A stretch of 64,000 nucleotides of DNA from Methylobacillus sp. (GTDB taxonomy: Bacteria; Pseudomonadota; Gammaproteobacteria; Burkholderiales; Burkholderiaceae_C): positions 22,244 to 86,243 of the forward strand of contig JABBAS010000001.1 in NCBI GenBank assembly GCA_018607835.1, given 5' to 3'. Shown here piece by piece: positions 1 through 7,649 of this stretch. The position numbers and the translations under genes are program-made. The notes under the pieces are model-generated. The model saw only the letters and a list, made by a program, of their open reading frames with translations. It was not told the origin of the DNA and made no database searches. How positions within the stretch are numbered: the first letter of the stretch is position 1; each line of letters begins with the position of its first letter.

Positions 1-1
1 C

Positions 2-433
2 CGTGACTACATGCCCAGAAACCTGCTTGTCGGGCCCGATGGCCGCTTGGGCATTGTTGACTTCCAGGACGCCGTCATGGGTCCCGTTACCTACGACATT
101 GCCAGCCTAATGCGAGACGCTTTTTGGACCTGGGACGATGACTTCGTTATTGACATCACCATCCGCTACTGGGAGCGTGCGCGCGTTGCCGGCTTGCTGA
201 ACCACGGTGATTGGGCCAATGACTTTGGTTCATTTTTCAAAGCGGTGGAGTGGATGGGGTTACAACGGCATCTCAAGATTCTGGGTATTTTTGCGCGCCT
301 CAGTCTCCGCGACGGAAAACCCAAATACCTCGCGGACACGCCCCGCTTCATTCAGTACGCCCGTGCGACGGCGGGGCGCTACATAGAGCTGAAGCCCCTG
401 CTGCGCTTGTTAGATGCGATAGAGGGCGAGTAA
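2..433 (+). CDS. AmgK-like aminoglycoside-phosphotransferase-fold sugar kinase (3' part)
   Basis: The frame is already open at the window edge (codons from base 2 read R-D-Y-M-P-R-N), so only the C-terminal part of about 143 residues is present. DYMPRNLL is the catalytic-loop (Brenner) motif of the APH/choline-kinase fold, and VDFQDAVMGP follows as the metal-binding DFG-equivalent, with YDIASLMRDA typical of the AmgK branch. AmgK proteins phosphorylate the anomeric carbon of MurNAc/GlcNAc in cell-wall recycling; that substrate is inferred from the family and not shown here. No MurU-like partner is visible downstream. The stop codon directly abuts the GTG start of rsmE, so the two genes are probably co-transcribed. 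A generic APH-family kinase remains possible. Confidence 0.75.
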   Translation, partial: RDYMPRNLLVGPDGRLGIVDFQDAVMGPVTYDIASLMRDAFWTWDDDFVIDITIRYWERARVAGLLNHGDWANDFGSFFKAVEWMGLQRHLKILGIFARLSLRDGKPKYLADTPRFIQYARATAGRYIELKPLLRLLDAIEGE

Positions 434-1165
434 GTGCCGCGTATTTATTGCCCCGACCCGTTGTTGACACACACCGCACTTGGCCTACCGCGCGAGGCAA
501 GTCGTCACATACAGGTCCTGCGTATGCAACCGGGTATGGCGGTCACCCTATTTGATGGACGCGGTGGTGAGTTCGAGGCCACGATTACAGCCATGGGTAG
601 GCAAGCGGTCGACGTGCTTGTCGGCACCCACCAGCCCCACGAGCGTGAAGCCGCTCACGCGGTGCATCTGGCCGTGTGCATGCCCGCCAATGAGCGCATG
701 GACTGGTTGGTTGAAAAAGCCACCGAGCTGGGCGTCCAACGCATCACCCCACTCATGGCACAGCGCAACGTCGTGCGTCTACAAGGCGAGCGGGCCCAAA
801 AGAAACAAGCGCATTGGCGGGCGGTCGCTATCGCGGCGTGTGAGCAATGCGGGCGCAACCAAGTGCCCGTTGTCGACGCGCCAGTCACGCTAGCGCAGTG
901 GCTACGCGATCAGGCGCTGCCCACAACAGGCGACGTGGATGCACACCGTGTTGTTCTATCCCTCACAGACACGCAGACGGCCGGTAGTGTGACGCCGGCG
1001 TCCGGTGCCACGCGCGCGCTAATCGGGCCTGAAGGCGGTCTGACGCCAGAGGAAGAAGCCAGCGCCCAGCAACAAGGCTTTGCCCGGGTCCAGCTCGGTC
1101 CGCGCGTCTTGCGCACCGAAACCGCTGCGTTGGCGGCACTGATGCATTTCGGTCACCTCGGCTGA
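434..1165 (+). CDS. rsmE: 16S rRNA (uracil-1498-N3)-methyltransferase RsmE
   Basis: At 243 residues this matches RsmE length. The N-terminal PUA-like part (MPRIYCPDP, then HIQVLRM) is followed by a SPOUT methyltransferase domain whose C-terminal knot carries LIGPEGGLTPEEE and LGPRVLRTETAALAAL, the SAM-binding signature of the family. It methylates U1498 in the 16S rRNA decoding region in the cytoplasm. The start is GTG, immediately after the TAA of the upstream kinase gene, and no later start would keep the PUA domain. Nothing unusual is seen apart from the zero-gap junction. Confidence 0.95.
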   Translation: MPRIYCPDPLLTHTALGLPREASRHIQVLRMQPGMAVTLFDGRGGEFEATITAMGRQAVDVLVGTHQPHEREAAHAVHLAVCMPANERMDWLVEKATELGVQRITPLMAQRNVVRLQGERAQKKQAHWRAVAIAACEQCGRNQVPVVDAPVTLAQWLRDQALPTTGDVDAHRVVLSLTDTQTAGSVTPASGATRALIGPEGGLTPEEEASAQQQGFARVQLGPRVLRTETAALAALMHFGHLG

Positions 1166-1211
1166 AAGCGTGCGCCAAGTTAAGCCCCCACACATGGGAT
1201 GGTGACGGTAG

Positions 1212-1233
1212 AATATTAGCTATCACTAATATT
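1212..1233. promoter_or_regulatory. Inverted repeat, probable operator upstream of the MFS gene
   Basis: AATATTAG and CTAATATT form perfect 8-bp arms around a 6-bp centre, in the 100-bp gap between rsmE and the MFS gene and about 33 bp upstream of the latter's ATG. Size and position fit a dimeric repressor site (TetR/MarR type). No regulator gene lies next to it, so the binding protein is unknown. Confidence 0.5.
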
Positions 1234-1265
1234 TTGGCGGCTGCGAGGCATGCGCGTGGACATAT

Positions 1266-2444
1266 ATGAACCGTAATCTCTGGTTGCTCGCACTAGCTCA
1301 GGGCCTCTTTCTCACCAACAACGTGGTGTTTATTGGCATCAACGGCTTGGTTGGTTTGGCCCTTGCACCCGTTGGCTGGATGGCCACATTGCCGATTACC
1401 GGCTACGTGGTGGGCAGTGCCTTGTCTACCGGCTTGGTGGCGAAGTCGCAGCAGCGTTGGGGCCGACGCGTCTCGTTCCAACTGGGCTTACTTGCCGCAA
1501 TCGCCTCGGCCTTACTTTGTGCCCTTGCCACCGTATGGCAGACGTTCTACTTGCTGATTGCGGCAACGATGCTGGCGGGTTACTACAGCGCCAACGCCCA
1601 GCTTTATCGATTTGCTGCGGCCGAGCTGGCTGGCAGCATGGCCAAAGAAAAAGCCATTTCACTGGTCTTAGCTGGTGGCTTAGCGGGGGCGATCGTCGGG
1701 CCTAATATGGCCGCCTACACCCGCGACTTAACCAGCACCCCTTTTACGGGAGCCTACATTGCCTTGGCGGTTGCCGGCGTGCTGTCGCTCTTTGTAGTCG
1801 GTAAAATTCGCTTCCCTGAAGTCCCCAAGCGCGGCCCCAATGACGCCGTCGGGCGACCCTTGCGTGTGATCATGCGTCAACCCGTCTTTATCATCGCCGT
1901 CGGCGGTGCGGCACTCGGCTACGGCGTGATGAATCTGCTCATGGCCGCCACGCCTTTGGCCATGCAAGTCTGCGGTATGAGCTTTGACAACACGGCAGTG
2001 GTGCTGGAATGGCATGTCATCGGGATGTTTGCGCCTGGCTTTTTCACCGGTCACTTGATACAGCGTTTTGGCGTGTTGCGCATCATGGGCGTGGGCGTCT
2101 TACTCAACCTAGCCTGTATCGCGATTGCACTGACTGGTGAAGACCTCACGCATTTCACCATCGCTCTGTTTGTGCTGGGTATCGGCTGGAACTTTTTGTT
2201 CACGGGTGGCACCGCGTTGGCGCTAGAAACCTATAGACCCGAGGAGAAGGACAAGGCGCAAGGCGCTATTAATTTCGTCACGTTTGTGTGTATGGCCGTC
2301 AGCTCTTTTGCCTCCGGTGCGGTGATCTCTACCCAAGGCTGGGCTTGGCTCAACGTGGGCGCCATACTCCCCGTTGCATTAACGGGAATGGGTCTGTGGT
2401 GGCTAGCCCTGCAACACCGCGCGCCACCTGCGCCGTCGGCTTAA
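1266..2444 (+). CDS. MFS transporter, substrate unknown
   Basis: This is a 392-residue hydrophobic protein with about twelve predicted membrane segments and no cleavable signal peptide. The loop after TM2 carries KSQQRWGRR, an MFS motif-A-like basic turn, and the central loop between TM6 and TM7 is short (KIRFPEVPKRGPND). It is probably a proton-coupled exporter or importer in the inner membrane; the sequence gives no substrate. The gene stands alone, with rsmE upstream and metW convergent downstream. The inverted repeat just upstream suggests it is repressed and induced by a ligand. A YnfM-like or multidrug exporter role would be a guess. Confidence 0.8.
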   Translation: MNRNLWLLALAQGLFLTNNVVFIGINGLVGLALAPVGWMATLPITGYVVGSALSTGLVAKSQQRWGRRVSFQLGLLAAIASALLCALATVWQTFYLLIAATMLAGYYSANAQLYRFAAAELAGSMAKEKAISLVLAGGLAGAIVGPNMAAYTRDLTSTPFTGAYIALAVAGVLSLFVVGKIRFPEVPKRGPNDAVGRPLRVIMRQPVFIIAVGGAALGYGVMNLLMAATPLAMQVCGMSFDNTAVVLEWHVIGMFAPGFFTGHLIQRFGVLRIMGVGVLLNLACIAIALTGEDLTHFTIALFVLGIGWNFLFTGGTALALETYRPEEKDKAQGAINFVTFVCMAVSSFASGAVISTQGWAWLNVGAILPVALTGMGLWWLALQHRAPPAPSA

Positions 2445-2465
2445 CGCTTGCGCGGGTGCGGCGCT

Positions 2466-3047
2466 TTAGGTATGAAACTTAAATACCGCTGTACTGGCCG
2501 TGAGGTTAGGTAGCCAACGGCGCGGCGTACCGCCATGCAAACCAAACCCTTCGGCGATGCGTAGGTTGTTGGCCTGGGCGAGCACCTCGAAGTCGGCAAA
2601 TGTACCCACGCGAATGTTGGGCGTGTTGTACCACTGATACGGCAAACGCTTGGTGACCGGCATGCGACCCAACAAGACTTGCAAGCGGTTGGGCCAGTGG
2701 GCGAAGTTCGGGAAAGAAACAATACCAATACGCCCAACACGCGCCGTCTCCCGCAACATGACCTCGGCGTTGCGTAGGTGCTGCAAGGTATCCAATTGCA
2801 ACACCACATCAAACGACTGGTCTTCAAACATTTGAAGGCCCTCGTCCAAATTCAACTGCAACACATTCACACCACGGGCAATACAAGCCGCTACTTTACT
2901 GTCATCGATTTCGACGCCATAGCCATGGCATTGCCGTGTGTTTTGCAAATGCGCCAAAAAGCGGCCATCCCCACAGCCCAAGTCCAATACCCGCGCACCC
3001 ACCGGGACCAAGGCGGCAAGCGCCAACATGCTGTCATCACCGCTCAT
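2466..3047 (-). CDS. metW: Methionine biosynthesis protein MetW (SAM-dependent methyltransferase fold)
   Basis: The likely start is the ATG at 3047 ([11 protein letters not shown]), preceded by AGAGGTG at good spacing and overlapping the metX stop by 11 nt. The longer ORF to 3119 would run well into metX. The product of about 193 residues has the class I methyltransferase glycine motif [15 protein letters not shown] and the MetW-type stretch [16 protein letters not shown]. MetW is known to pair with MetX and to be needed for homoserine acylation in several proteobacteria; its precise chemistry is not evident here. The tight overlap with metX supports translational coupling and a shared complex. 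Confidence 0.92.
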   Translation of the reverse strand: MSGDDSMLALAALVPVGARVLDLGCGDGRFLAHLQNTRQCHGYGVEIDDSKVAACIARGVNVLQLNLDEGLQMFEDQSFDVVLQLDTLQHLRNAEVMLRETARVGRIGIVSFPNFAHWPNRLQVLLGRMPVTKRLPYQWYNTPNIRVGTFADFEVLAQANNLRIAEGFGLHGGTPRRWLPNLTASTAVFKFHT

Positions 3048-4215
3048 GGGACACCTCTTTGTCAAAGTACGCACGAACCGCGCTGTGGTAGCGCCCATCG
3101 TCCAACAAGAATGCATCATGGCCGTGCGGGGCGTCTATCTCCGCATACGACACCCGCCGCTGGTTATGCAGCAAGGCACGCACCAGCTCACGACTGCGAC
3201 TGGGTGCGAAGCGCCAATCCGTCGTAAAACTCACGACTAGAAACGAGGCCTTCACCTGCCCAAGGGCCGCCGTAAGGCTGCCGCCGTAGGACTTGGCGGG
3301 GTCAAAATAATCCAATGCGCGGGTGATCAGCAAGTAGGTGTTGGCGTCAAAGTATTCCGCAAACTTATCCCCCTGATAGCGCAAATAACTTTCAATTTCA
3401 AACTCAACAGCCTGCGTGCTGAACTGGAAATCCCGCTCTGGCCCGGTTGACGCTTGGGTTACGTCGTTCGCGAGTTGGCGCAAACGGCGACCAAATTTCT
3501 CGTTCATTACGTCGTCGCTCAGATAGGTGATGTGTCCAATCATCCTCGCGATACGCAAGCCACGGCGTGGCAATGTGTCATGCGCGTGGTAATGGCCCTC
3601 GTGAAAGTCAGGGTCGGTCACGATCGCGCGTCTAGCCACCTCGTTGAAGGCAATGTTTTCAGCGGTTAAGTTAGCCGCACTCGCTACGACAACCGCATGG
3701 CGCACACGGTCCGGATACTGCATGGCCCAACTCGTTGCCTGCATACCGCCCAAGCTGCCGCCCATCACGGCGGCCAACTGCGCAATGCCTAAGGCATCTA
3801 GTAACGCCGCCTGCGCATTGACCCAGTCCTCTACCGTCACAACGGGGAAGTCGGCGCCCCACATCCGGCCCGTTTCGGGGTTAAGCGTTGTCGGCCCACT
3901 CGAGCCGAAACAAGAGCCGATGTTGTTAACACCAATCACAAAAAATCGATCGGTATCAACGGGTTTGCCTGGGCCCACCATGTTGTCCCACCACCCTTCG
4001 CTTTTAGCTCGCACCGTGCCATCTTCCTCAACATACACACCCGCAACGTGGTGCGAGGCGTTCAGGGCGTGGCAAATGAGTACCGCGTTGCTCTTATCAG
4101 CACACAATTCCCCATACGTCTCGTAGGCTATCTCGTAGCTGGGCAAGACCGCGCCACTCTGCAACGCGAGCGGCTCGCTGATACGCAGCGTTTTAGTTTC
4201 GGCAATTAGTGGCAT
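3037..4215 (-). CDS. metX: Homoserine O-acyltransferase MetX
   Basis: This encodes 392 residues from ATG 4215 ([10 protein letters not shown]). The ORF upstream of that is excluded because it would translate a riboswitch. It is an alpha/beta hydrolase fold: AYETYGEL near the N-terminus, [14 protein letters not shown] for the oxyanion region, the nucleophile elbow GGSLGGMQ, a late aspartate in [11 protein letters not shown] and the catalytic histidine in [12 protein letters not shown]. It acylates homoserine with acetyl- or succinyl-CoA at the first committed step of methionine synthesis, and the acyl donor cannot be told by eye. It is co-transcribed with metW. Its leader holds a SAM-II-type riboswitch and a terminator-like stem, so it should be shut off when SAM is abundant. 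The start codon has no clear Shine-Dalgarno sequence. Confidence 0.95.
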   Translation of the reverse strand: MPLIAETKTLRISEPLALQSGAVLPSYEIAYETYGELCADKSNAVLICHALNASHHVAGVYVEEDGTVRAKSEGWWDNMVGPGKPVDTDRFFVIGVNNIGSCFGSSGPTTLNPETGRMWGADFPVVTVEDWVNAQAALLDALGIAQLAAVMGGSLGGMQATSWAMQYPDRVRHAVVVASAANLTAENIAFNEVARRAIVTDPDFHEGHYHAHDTLPRRGLRIARMIGHITYLSDDVMNEKFGRRLRQLANDVTQASTGPERDFQFSTQAVEFEIESYLRYQGDKFAEYFDANTYLLITRALDYFDPAKSYGGSLTAALGQVKASFLVVSFTTDWRFAPSRSRELVRALLHNQRRVSYAEIDAPHGHDAFLLDDGRYHSAVRAYFDKEVSHER

Positions 4216-4220
4216 GGCAC

Positions 4221-4253
4221 AAAAAACCCGGTGAACCAAAAACGGGGCCGGGT
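4221..4253 (-). terminator. Terminator-like stem in the metX leader
   Basis: On the minus strand ACCCGG pairs with CCGGGT across a 16-nt loop and is followed by TTTTTT, ending only five bases before the metX ATG. Placed directly after the SAM-II element it could be the expression platform. The stem is short and the loop is long, so termination strength is uncertain. Confidence 0.5.
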
Positions 4254-4267
4254 GGTGCCTGAGCGGT

Positions 4268-4320
4268 CCGTTTTTAGCTGAATTTATAAAAGGCGCCCGC
4301 AAGCCGGAGCAAATCAGCGC
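4268..4320 (-). ncRNA. SAM-II riboswitch in the metX leader
   Basis: Read on the minus strand, the element begins GCGCTGATTT, continues with CCGGCTTGC and GGCGC, and ends TATAAATTCAGCTAAAAACGG-like. These are the conserved blocks of the SAM-II (SAM-alpha) H-type pseudoknot: GCGC...GCGC forms P1, and loop CCG can pair with the 3' CGG after the conserved AGCTAAAAA. Known SAM-II elements sit in front of metX/metA in alpha- and some betaproteobacteria, matching this context. Recognition was by eye against the family consensus, without a covariance-model run. Confidence 0.85.
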
Positions 4321-4326
4321 AATGAC

Positions 4327-4335
4327 AGTATAGCA
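4327..4335 (-). promoter_or_regulatory. Extended -10 promoter of metX-metW
   Basis: The minus strand reads TGCTATACT, a near-ideal extended -10 (TGn plus TATACT). Transcription would start about seven bases later, right at the 5' edge of the riboswitch. No good -35 is visible, as is usual for extended -10 promoters. Confidence 0.6.
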
Positions 4336-4425
4336 ATGCCTGGCCCCAGCACGCCCAGCACGCTTGGCACCCGGGCCAAACGACCGTCTCAACCGCCGCA
4401 CCAATCCAGCGCGCCAGTCATGGTT

Positions 4426-4443
4426 TTGGCGCATAAATTGCTT
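4426..4443 (+). promoter_or_regulatory. Sigma-54 (RpoN) promoter of amt
   Basis: TTTTGGCGCATAAATTGCTT carries GG and GC exactly ten bases apart and matches the -24/-12 consensus TGGCAC-N5-TTGCW except for one base in the -24 half. It lies about 73 bp upstream of the amt ATG. Nitrogen control by NtrC/RpoN is normal for ammonium channels. I saw no convincing NtrC enhancer site nearby. Confidence 0.6.
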
Positions 4444-4515
4444 GCTTTTTGGGCGCAGGGCTTAAAGCGCCCATTTTTGCACCAAAAACAAACATAAGCA
4501 CCAGGAAATCACGGT

Positions 4516-5718
4516 ATGGACGCACTACAACAGGGCGCAGACGCGCTATTTATACTCCTTGGCGGCATCATGGTGCTCGCTATGCATGCGGGTTTCGCGT
4601 TCCTTGAGTTGGGAACCGTTCGCAAGAAAAGCCAAGTTAACGCCTTGGTCAAAATCTTGGTGGATTTCTCCGTTTCAACGGTGGTCTATTTTCTGGTGGG
4701 CTACGGTGTCGCATACGGCACGCACTTCTTTATAGGCGCGGAGCAGCTCGCCCAGCAAAATGGTTATGAGCTGGTGAAGTTCTTCTTCCTGCTGACATTT
4801 GCCGCAGCGATTCCCGCGATTATCTCTGGCGGCATCGCTGAGCGCGCCAAGTTTTGGCCGCAATTGATTGCCACCGCCGTCATCGTCGGATTCGTTTACC
4901 CGTTCTTTGAGGGCATCATGTGGAATGGCAATTTCGGCGTACAAGCGTGGCTGGAAGCGCAGTTTGGTGCGGCGTTCCACGACTTCGCTGGCTCAGTTGT
5001 CGTCCACTCCGTGGGCGGTTGGATCGCTCTGCCTGCGGTATTGCTGTTGGGCGCCCGCCATAACCGTTATCGTAAAGACGGCTCACTCAGCGCACACCCA
5101 CCGTCAAGCATTCCTTTCCTTGCGCTGGGCGCTTGGATATTGTGCGTCGGCTGGTTTGGCTTCAATGTGATGAGTGCACAACGGCTAGAAAATATTTCTG
5201 GCCTGGTTGCCGTGAACTCCTTAATGGCCATGGTGGGTGGCACCTTGGCAGCACTCATCGCTGGCAAAAATGACCCGGGCTTCGTTCACAACGGCCCCCT
5301 GGCCGGCTTGGTGGCCGTCTGTGCGGGCTCGGACATCATGCATCCCCTGGGCGCACTCATGGTCGGGGTGGTTGCGGGCTTACTCTTTGTTTGGTTATTT
5401 ACCCGCGTACAAAACAAATGGAAAATCGATGACGTCTTAGGTGTGTGGCCATTACACGGCTTATGCGGCACATGGGGCGGCATTGCCGCGGGGATCTTTG
5501 GGTCCACCAGCTTTGGCGGACTGGGCGGCGTGTCGTTTATGACCCAAGTGATCGGCTCCCTCATGGGGTTGATCTGGGCCGTGGCGGGCGGCTTTGTTGT
5601 GTATGCGGTGCTGCGCGCCGCCATGGGCCTGCGCCTATCAGCTGAAGAGGAATACGCAGGCGCCGACCTGACCATTCATCACATCAGCGCCACCCCGGAA
5701 CGTGAAACCAACTGGTAA
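4516..5718 (+). CDS. amt: Ammonium transporter, Amt family
   Basis: This 400-residue channel has about eleven membrane segments and no signal peptide. It starts directly in the first helix region (GADALFILLGGIMVLAMHAGFAFLELGTVRKKS), a hallmark of Amt proteins. Conserved elements include GIAERAKF, the pore region FAGSVVVHSVGG with its first twin-histidine-type His, and DVLGVWPLHGLCGTWGG with the second conserved His. It conducts NH4+/NH3 across the inner membrane. A second paralogue (62055-63380) has a signal peptide and sits with glnK; this one stands alone behind its own sigma-54-type promoter. The Shine-Dalgarno AGGA lies about nine bases before the ATG. Confidence 0.93.
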   Translation: MDALQQGADALFILLGGIMVLAMHAGFAFLELGTVRKKSQVNALVKILVDFSVSTVVYFLVGYGVAYGTHFFIGAEQLAQQNGYELVKFFFLLTFAAAIPAIISGGIAERAKFWPQLIATAVIVGFVYPFFEGIMWNGNFGVQAWLEAQFGAAFHDFAGSVVVHSVGGWIALPAVLLLGARHNRYRKDGSLSAHPPSSIPFLALGAWILCVGWFGFNVMSAQRLENISGLVAVNSLMAMVGGTLAALIAGKNDPGFVHNGPLAGLVAVCAGSDIMHPLGALMVGVVAGLLFVWLFTRVQNKWKIDDVLGVWPLHGLCGTWGGIAAGIFGSTSFGGLGGVSFMTQVIGSLMGLIWAVAGGFVVYAVLRAAMGLRLSAEEEYAGADLTIHHISATPERETNW

Positions 5719-5743
5719 GCACTCGGGAAAACACGTAGAAGGC

Positions 5744-5766
5744 GGCGGCAAATCGGCATTGCCGCC
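5744..5766 (+). other. Stable hairpin after amt
   Basis: GGCGGCAA and TTGCCGCC form a perfect 8-bp stem with a 7-base loop, 25 bp after the amt stop. There is no U-tract, so it may protect the 3' end or help Rho-dependent termination rather than act as an intrinsic terminator. The rest of the 250-bp gap up to the RRM gene holds that gene's promoter and leader, which I could not resolve. Confidence 0.45.
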
Positions 5767-5968
5767 ACACTTTGCGGGCAATTACGACGCGCGTCTCGAC
5801 AGATTAACACTAAGTCGTTGTTTTCCCGTGATAATAAGTTAGCGCAACGAGGATGTTGCGCGTGTTTGAGGTGATAGGCCAGTTTTGCGCGCCCCGACGA
5901 AGTCAATTTAGTTTGTGCTTGTGGGACTTCCATCGCTTTAGTAGTGTGTTTTTTTGAGGAGTCCCAAG

Positions 5969-6340
5969 ATGGGCAACAAACTGTACGTCGGCAACCTGCC
6001 TTACACCGTCCGTGATGACGACCTTAGCCAATCTTTTGGCGAGTTCGGCACGGTCACCAGCGCCAAAGTCATGATGGAACGTGACACCGGCCGCTCAAAA
6101 GGTTTCGGTTTTGTCGAAATGGCTGATGATGCGCAAGCACAAGCCGCAATCAATGGCATGAACGGCCAAGCTTTAGGCGGCCGCAATTTGGTCGTTAACG
6201 AAGCACGTCCAATGGAGCCACGTCCCCCCCGCACCGGCGGTTTCGGTGGCGGCAATGACGGTTTCCGCAGCCCATACGGCGGCGGTGGCCGACGTGATGG
6301 CGGCGGTGGTGGTGGTGGCGGCGGTCGCGGTGGCTACTAA
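5969..6340 (+). CDS. RRM-domain RNA-binding protein with Gly-rich tail
   Basis: The start is ATG 5969 (MGNKLYVGNLPY), with GAGGAG seven bases upstream; the track's earlier start adds only vector-like residues. The product has 123 residues. A single RRM spans about residues 3-80 with RNP2 LYVGNL and RNP1 KGFGFVEM, followed by a Gly/Arg-rich tail (GGGGRRDGGGGGGGGGRGGY). Such small RRM proteins are common in proteobacteria and cyanobacteria, bind single-stranded RNA in the cytoplasm and are often cold-induced. The roughly 200-nt non-coding stretch upstream would allow a long regulated 5' leader. Targets are unknown. It is monocistronic with its own terminator. Confidence 0.9.
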   Translation: MGNKLYVGNLPYTVRDDDLSQSFGEFGTVTSAKVMMERDTGRSKGFGFVEMADDAQAQAAINGMNGQALGGRNLVVNEARPMEPRPPRTGGFGGGNDGFRSPYGGGGRRDGGGGGGGGGRGGY

Positions 6341-6380
6341 GCCCTGATACTGCCAGCGCCCTCGTGGCGTTCGCTTTGAA

Positions 6381-6415
6381 ACCGGCTCACACCTCGTGTC
6401 AGCCGGTTTTTTATT
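6381..6415 (+). terminator. Intrinsic terminator of the RRM gene
   Basis: ACCGGCT and AGCCGGT close a stem that continues through CACAC...GTGTC-type pairing and is followed by TTTTTTATT. The T-run overlaps the stop codon of the convergent lptC gene. Confidence 0.85.
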
Positions 6416-7079
6416 GGGTGCGTGGCTGAAAAACGGCGCGTACGTGCCCCTGCCACTCCGTAATGCCCGTCACGTTCTGGAAGACCATGCTGTCGCCAGT
6501 CACCACATCTTTGCCGCTGGTCACGCGCGATGGCGTTAAGGCTCTGAGTATGTCGGTGCCCGTGTCCATACGTAGGTGCTCGCCCTCTATAACCACCTGT
6601 TCGCGATTCGGCCGAATGTGCGTAACCACCGCGTTGCCTGTTAATTCATAAACGGTTTGCCCGTCATCAATAAGCGCACGCTTCGCTCTCCCAACCGTTA
6701 TGGCAGCACCATCGCCCCAAGAGCGGATGCGCGGATTGGTGATCAGCATGTTCCCGGTCGCCGGTACGTGCGTTCCGGTATCGCCAAATACCTCTGCCGT
6801 TAACTGCCCCGCTTCATTGAAGCTGCGCGACACGAAGTTGACGAGGTAATCGTCAGGCACGTTGCTGCGCACTGCGCTCGGCGCTGACACCTCAAACGTC
6901 GGCGTTACCCGCAACAACCAAAAAGACGCCCCCGCCAAGCCAACCATCAAGGCCAAAGGCACATAGGCCACGAGTGCATCCAGTGCACTATGAAGCGGGC
7001 GACTTCGGACTTGGCCTCTGACGCCCTGCCCCTCGGGGGGCGCTAGCGCGTTCAGCGCAGTCACAACAGGTGGCGCCAT
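6411..7079 (-). CDS. lptC: LPS export protein LptC
   Basis: This 222-residue protein has one N-terminal membrane anchor (VAYVPLALMVGLAGASFWLLR) followed by a periplasmic LptA/LptC-type beta-jellyroll. DYLVNFVSRSFNEAGQLTAEVFG is the typical LptC opening of the fold, and TDILRALTPSRVTSGKDVVTGDSMVFQNVTG is its C-terminal ladder. LptC passes lipopolysaccharide from the LptBFG ABC transporter to the LptA bridge. It lies directly downstream of kdsC (3-bp gap) in the common kdsD-kdsC-lptC order, although lptA and lptB do not follow here and the next gene is convergent. The cytoplasmic N-terminus of about 35 residues is longer than usual, so a later start is possible. Confidence 0.88.
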   Translation of the reverse strand: MAPPVVTALNALAPPEGQGVRGQVRSRPLHSALDALVAYVPLALMVGLAGASFWLLRVTPTFEVSAPSAVRSNVPDDYLVNFVSRSFNEAGQLTAEVFGDTGTHVPATGNMLITNPRIRSWGDGAAITVGRAKRALIDDGQTVYELTGNAVVTHIRPNREQVVIEGEHLRMDTGTDILRALTPSRVTSGKDVVTGDSMVFQNVTGITEWQGHVRAVFQPRTQ

Positions 7080-7082
7080 GGG

Positions 7083-7634
7083 TTAGTGGCCCGCCTCATC
7101 CAGCAAAGCCGGGTAGGCACCGTTGGCCGTTAACACCAAGTCGCAGAGCTCGCGCACGGCGCCGCACCCAGCGCCGGCCTGCGGCACGTAGTTGGCCACT
7201 GCCAGCACATCGGGGTGGCCGGAGGCAGGCACACAGGCCAAGGGCGCTCGCCGCAACATGGGTAAGTCAGGCCAGTCATCACCCATCGCCGCCGCCGCTG
7301 ACCAGTCTAAGCCCAGCGCCGCCAGCTTGGCTTGGGCTGCAGGCAACTTGTCTTCTGTTCCGTAAACCGCATGCAGCACACCCAGCGCGCCCAAGCGGTT
7401 GCGCAATGCGCCTGAGTCGCGCCCCGTAATAATCACCGGCGTGACGCCACAACGCTGCAACAACTTGAGGCCATGGCCGTCCAGCGTATGGAACCGCTTT
7501 AAGGTCTCACCCGCTTCGGAAAACCATAGTCCACCATCGGTTAAGACGCCATCAACATCAAAAAAGACGACTTTTACATCTTTTGCACGTTGCAGGTCCG
7601 CTGGCTTAAACCGTGTCTTAGGCGTCATCGTCAT
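7083..7634 (-). CDS. kdsC: 3-deoxy-D-manno-octulosonate 8-phosphate phosphatase KdsC
   Basis: This 183-residue HAD phosphatase has no cap domain. Motif I is VVFFDVDGVLTDGG with the nucleophilic and acid/base aspartates, motif II IITGRDS, motif III lysine in GTEDKLP, and motif IV AMGDDWPDLPML. It removes phosphate from KDO-8-P to give KDO for LPS inner core. It sits between kdsD (15-bp gap) and lptC, forming a KDO/LPS-export operon with them. The start ATG 7634 (MTMTPKTRF) follows a GGAGAAT-like ribosome-binding site. Confidence 0.95.
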   Translation of the reverse strand: MTMTPKTRFKPADLQRAKDVKVVFFDVDGVLTDGGLWFSEAGETLKRFHTLDGHGLKLLQRCGVTPVIITGRDSGALRNRLGALGVLHAVYGTEDKLPAAQAKLAALGLDWSAAAAMGDDWPDLPMLRRAPLACVPASGHPDVLAVANYVPQAGAGCGAVRELCDLVLTANGAYPALLDEAGH

Positions 7635-7649
7635 ACCGTGATTCTCCTA

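Noticed and set aside
4216-4434. Upstream extension of MetX in the ORF track
   Set aside because: The added residues translate the riboswitch and terminator, and MetX homologues begin close to [10 protein letters not shown].
6240-6337. GGC/GGT-rich repeat as a separate repeat element
   Set aside because: It is in frame and encodes the Gly-rich tail usual for small RRM proteins.
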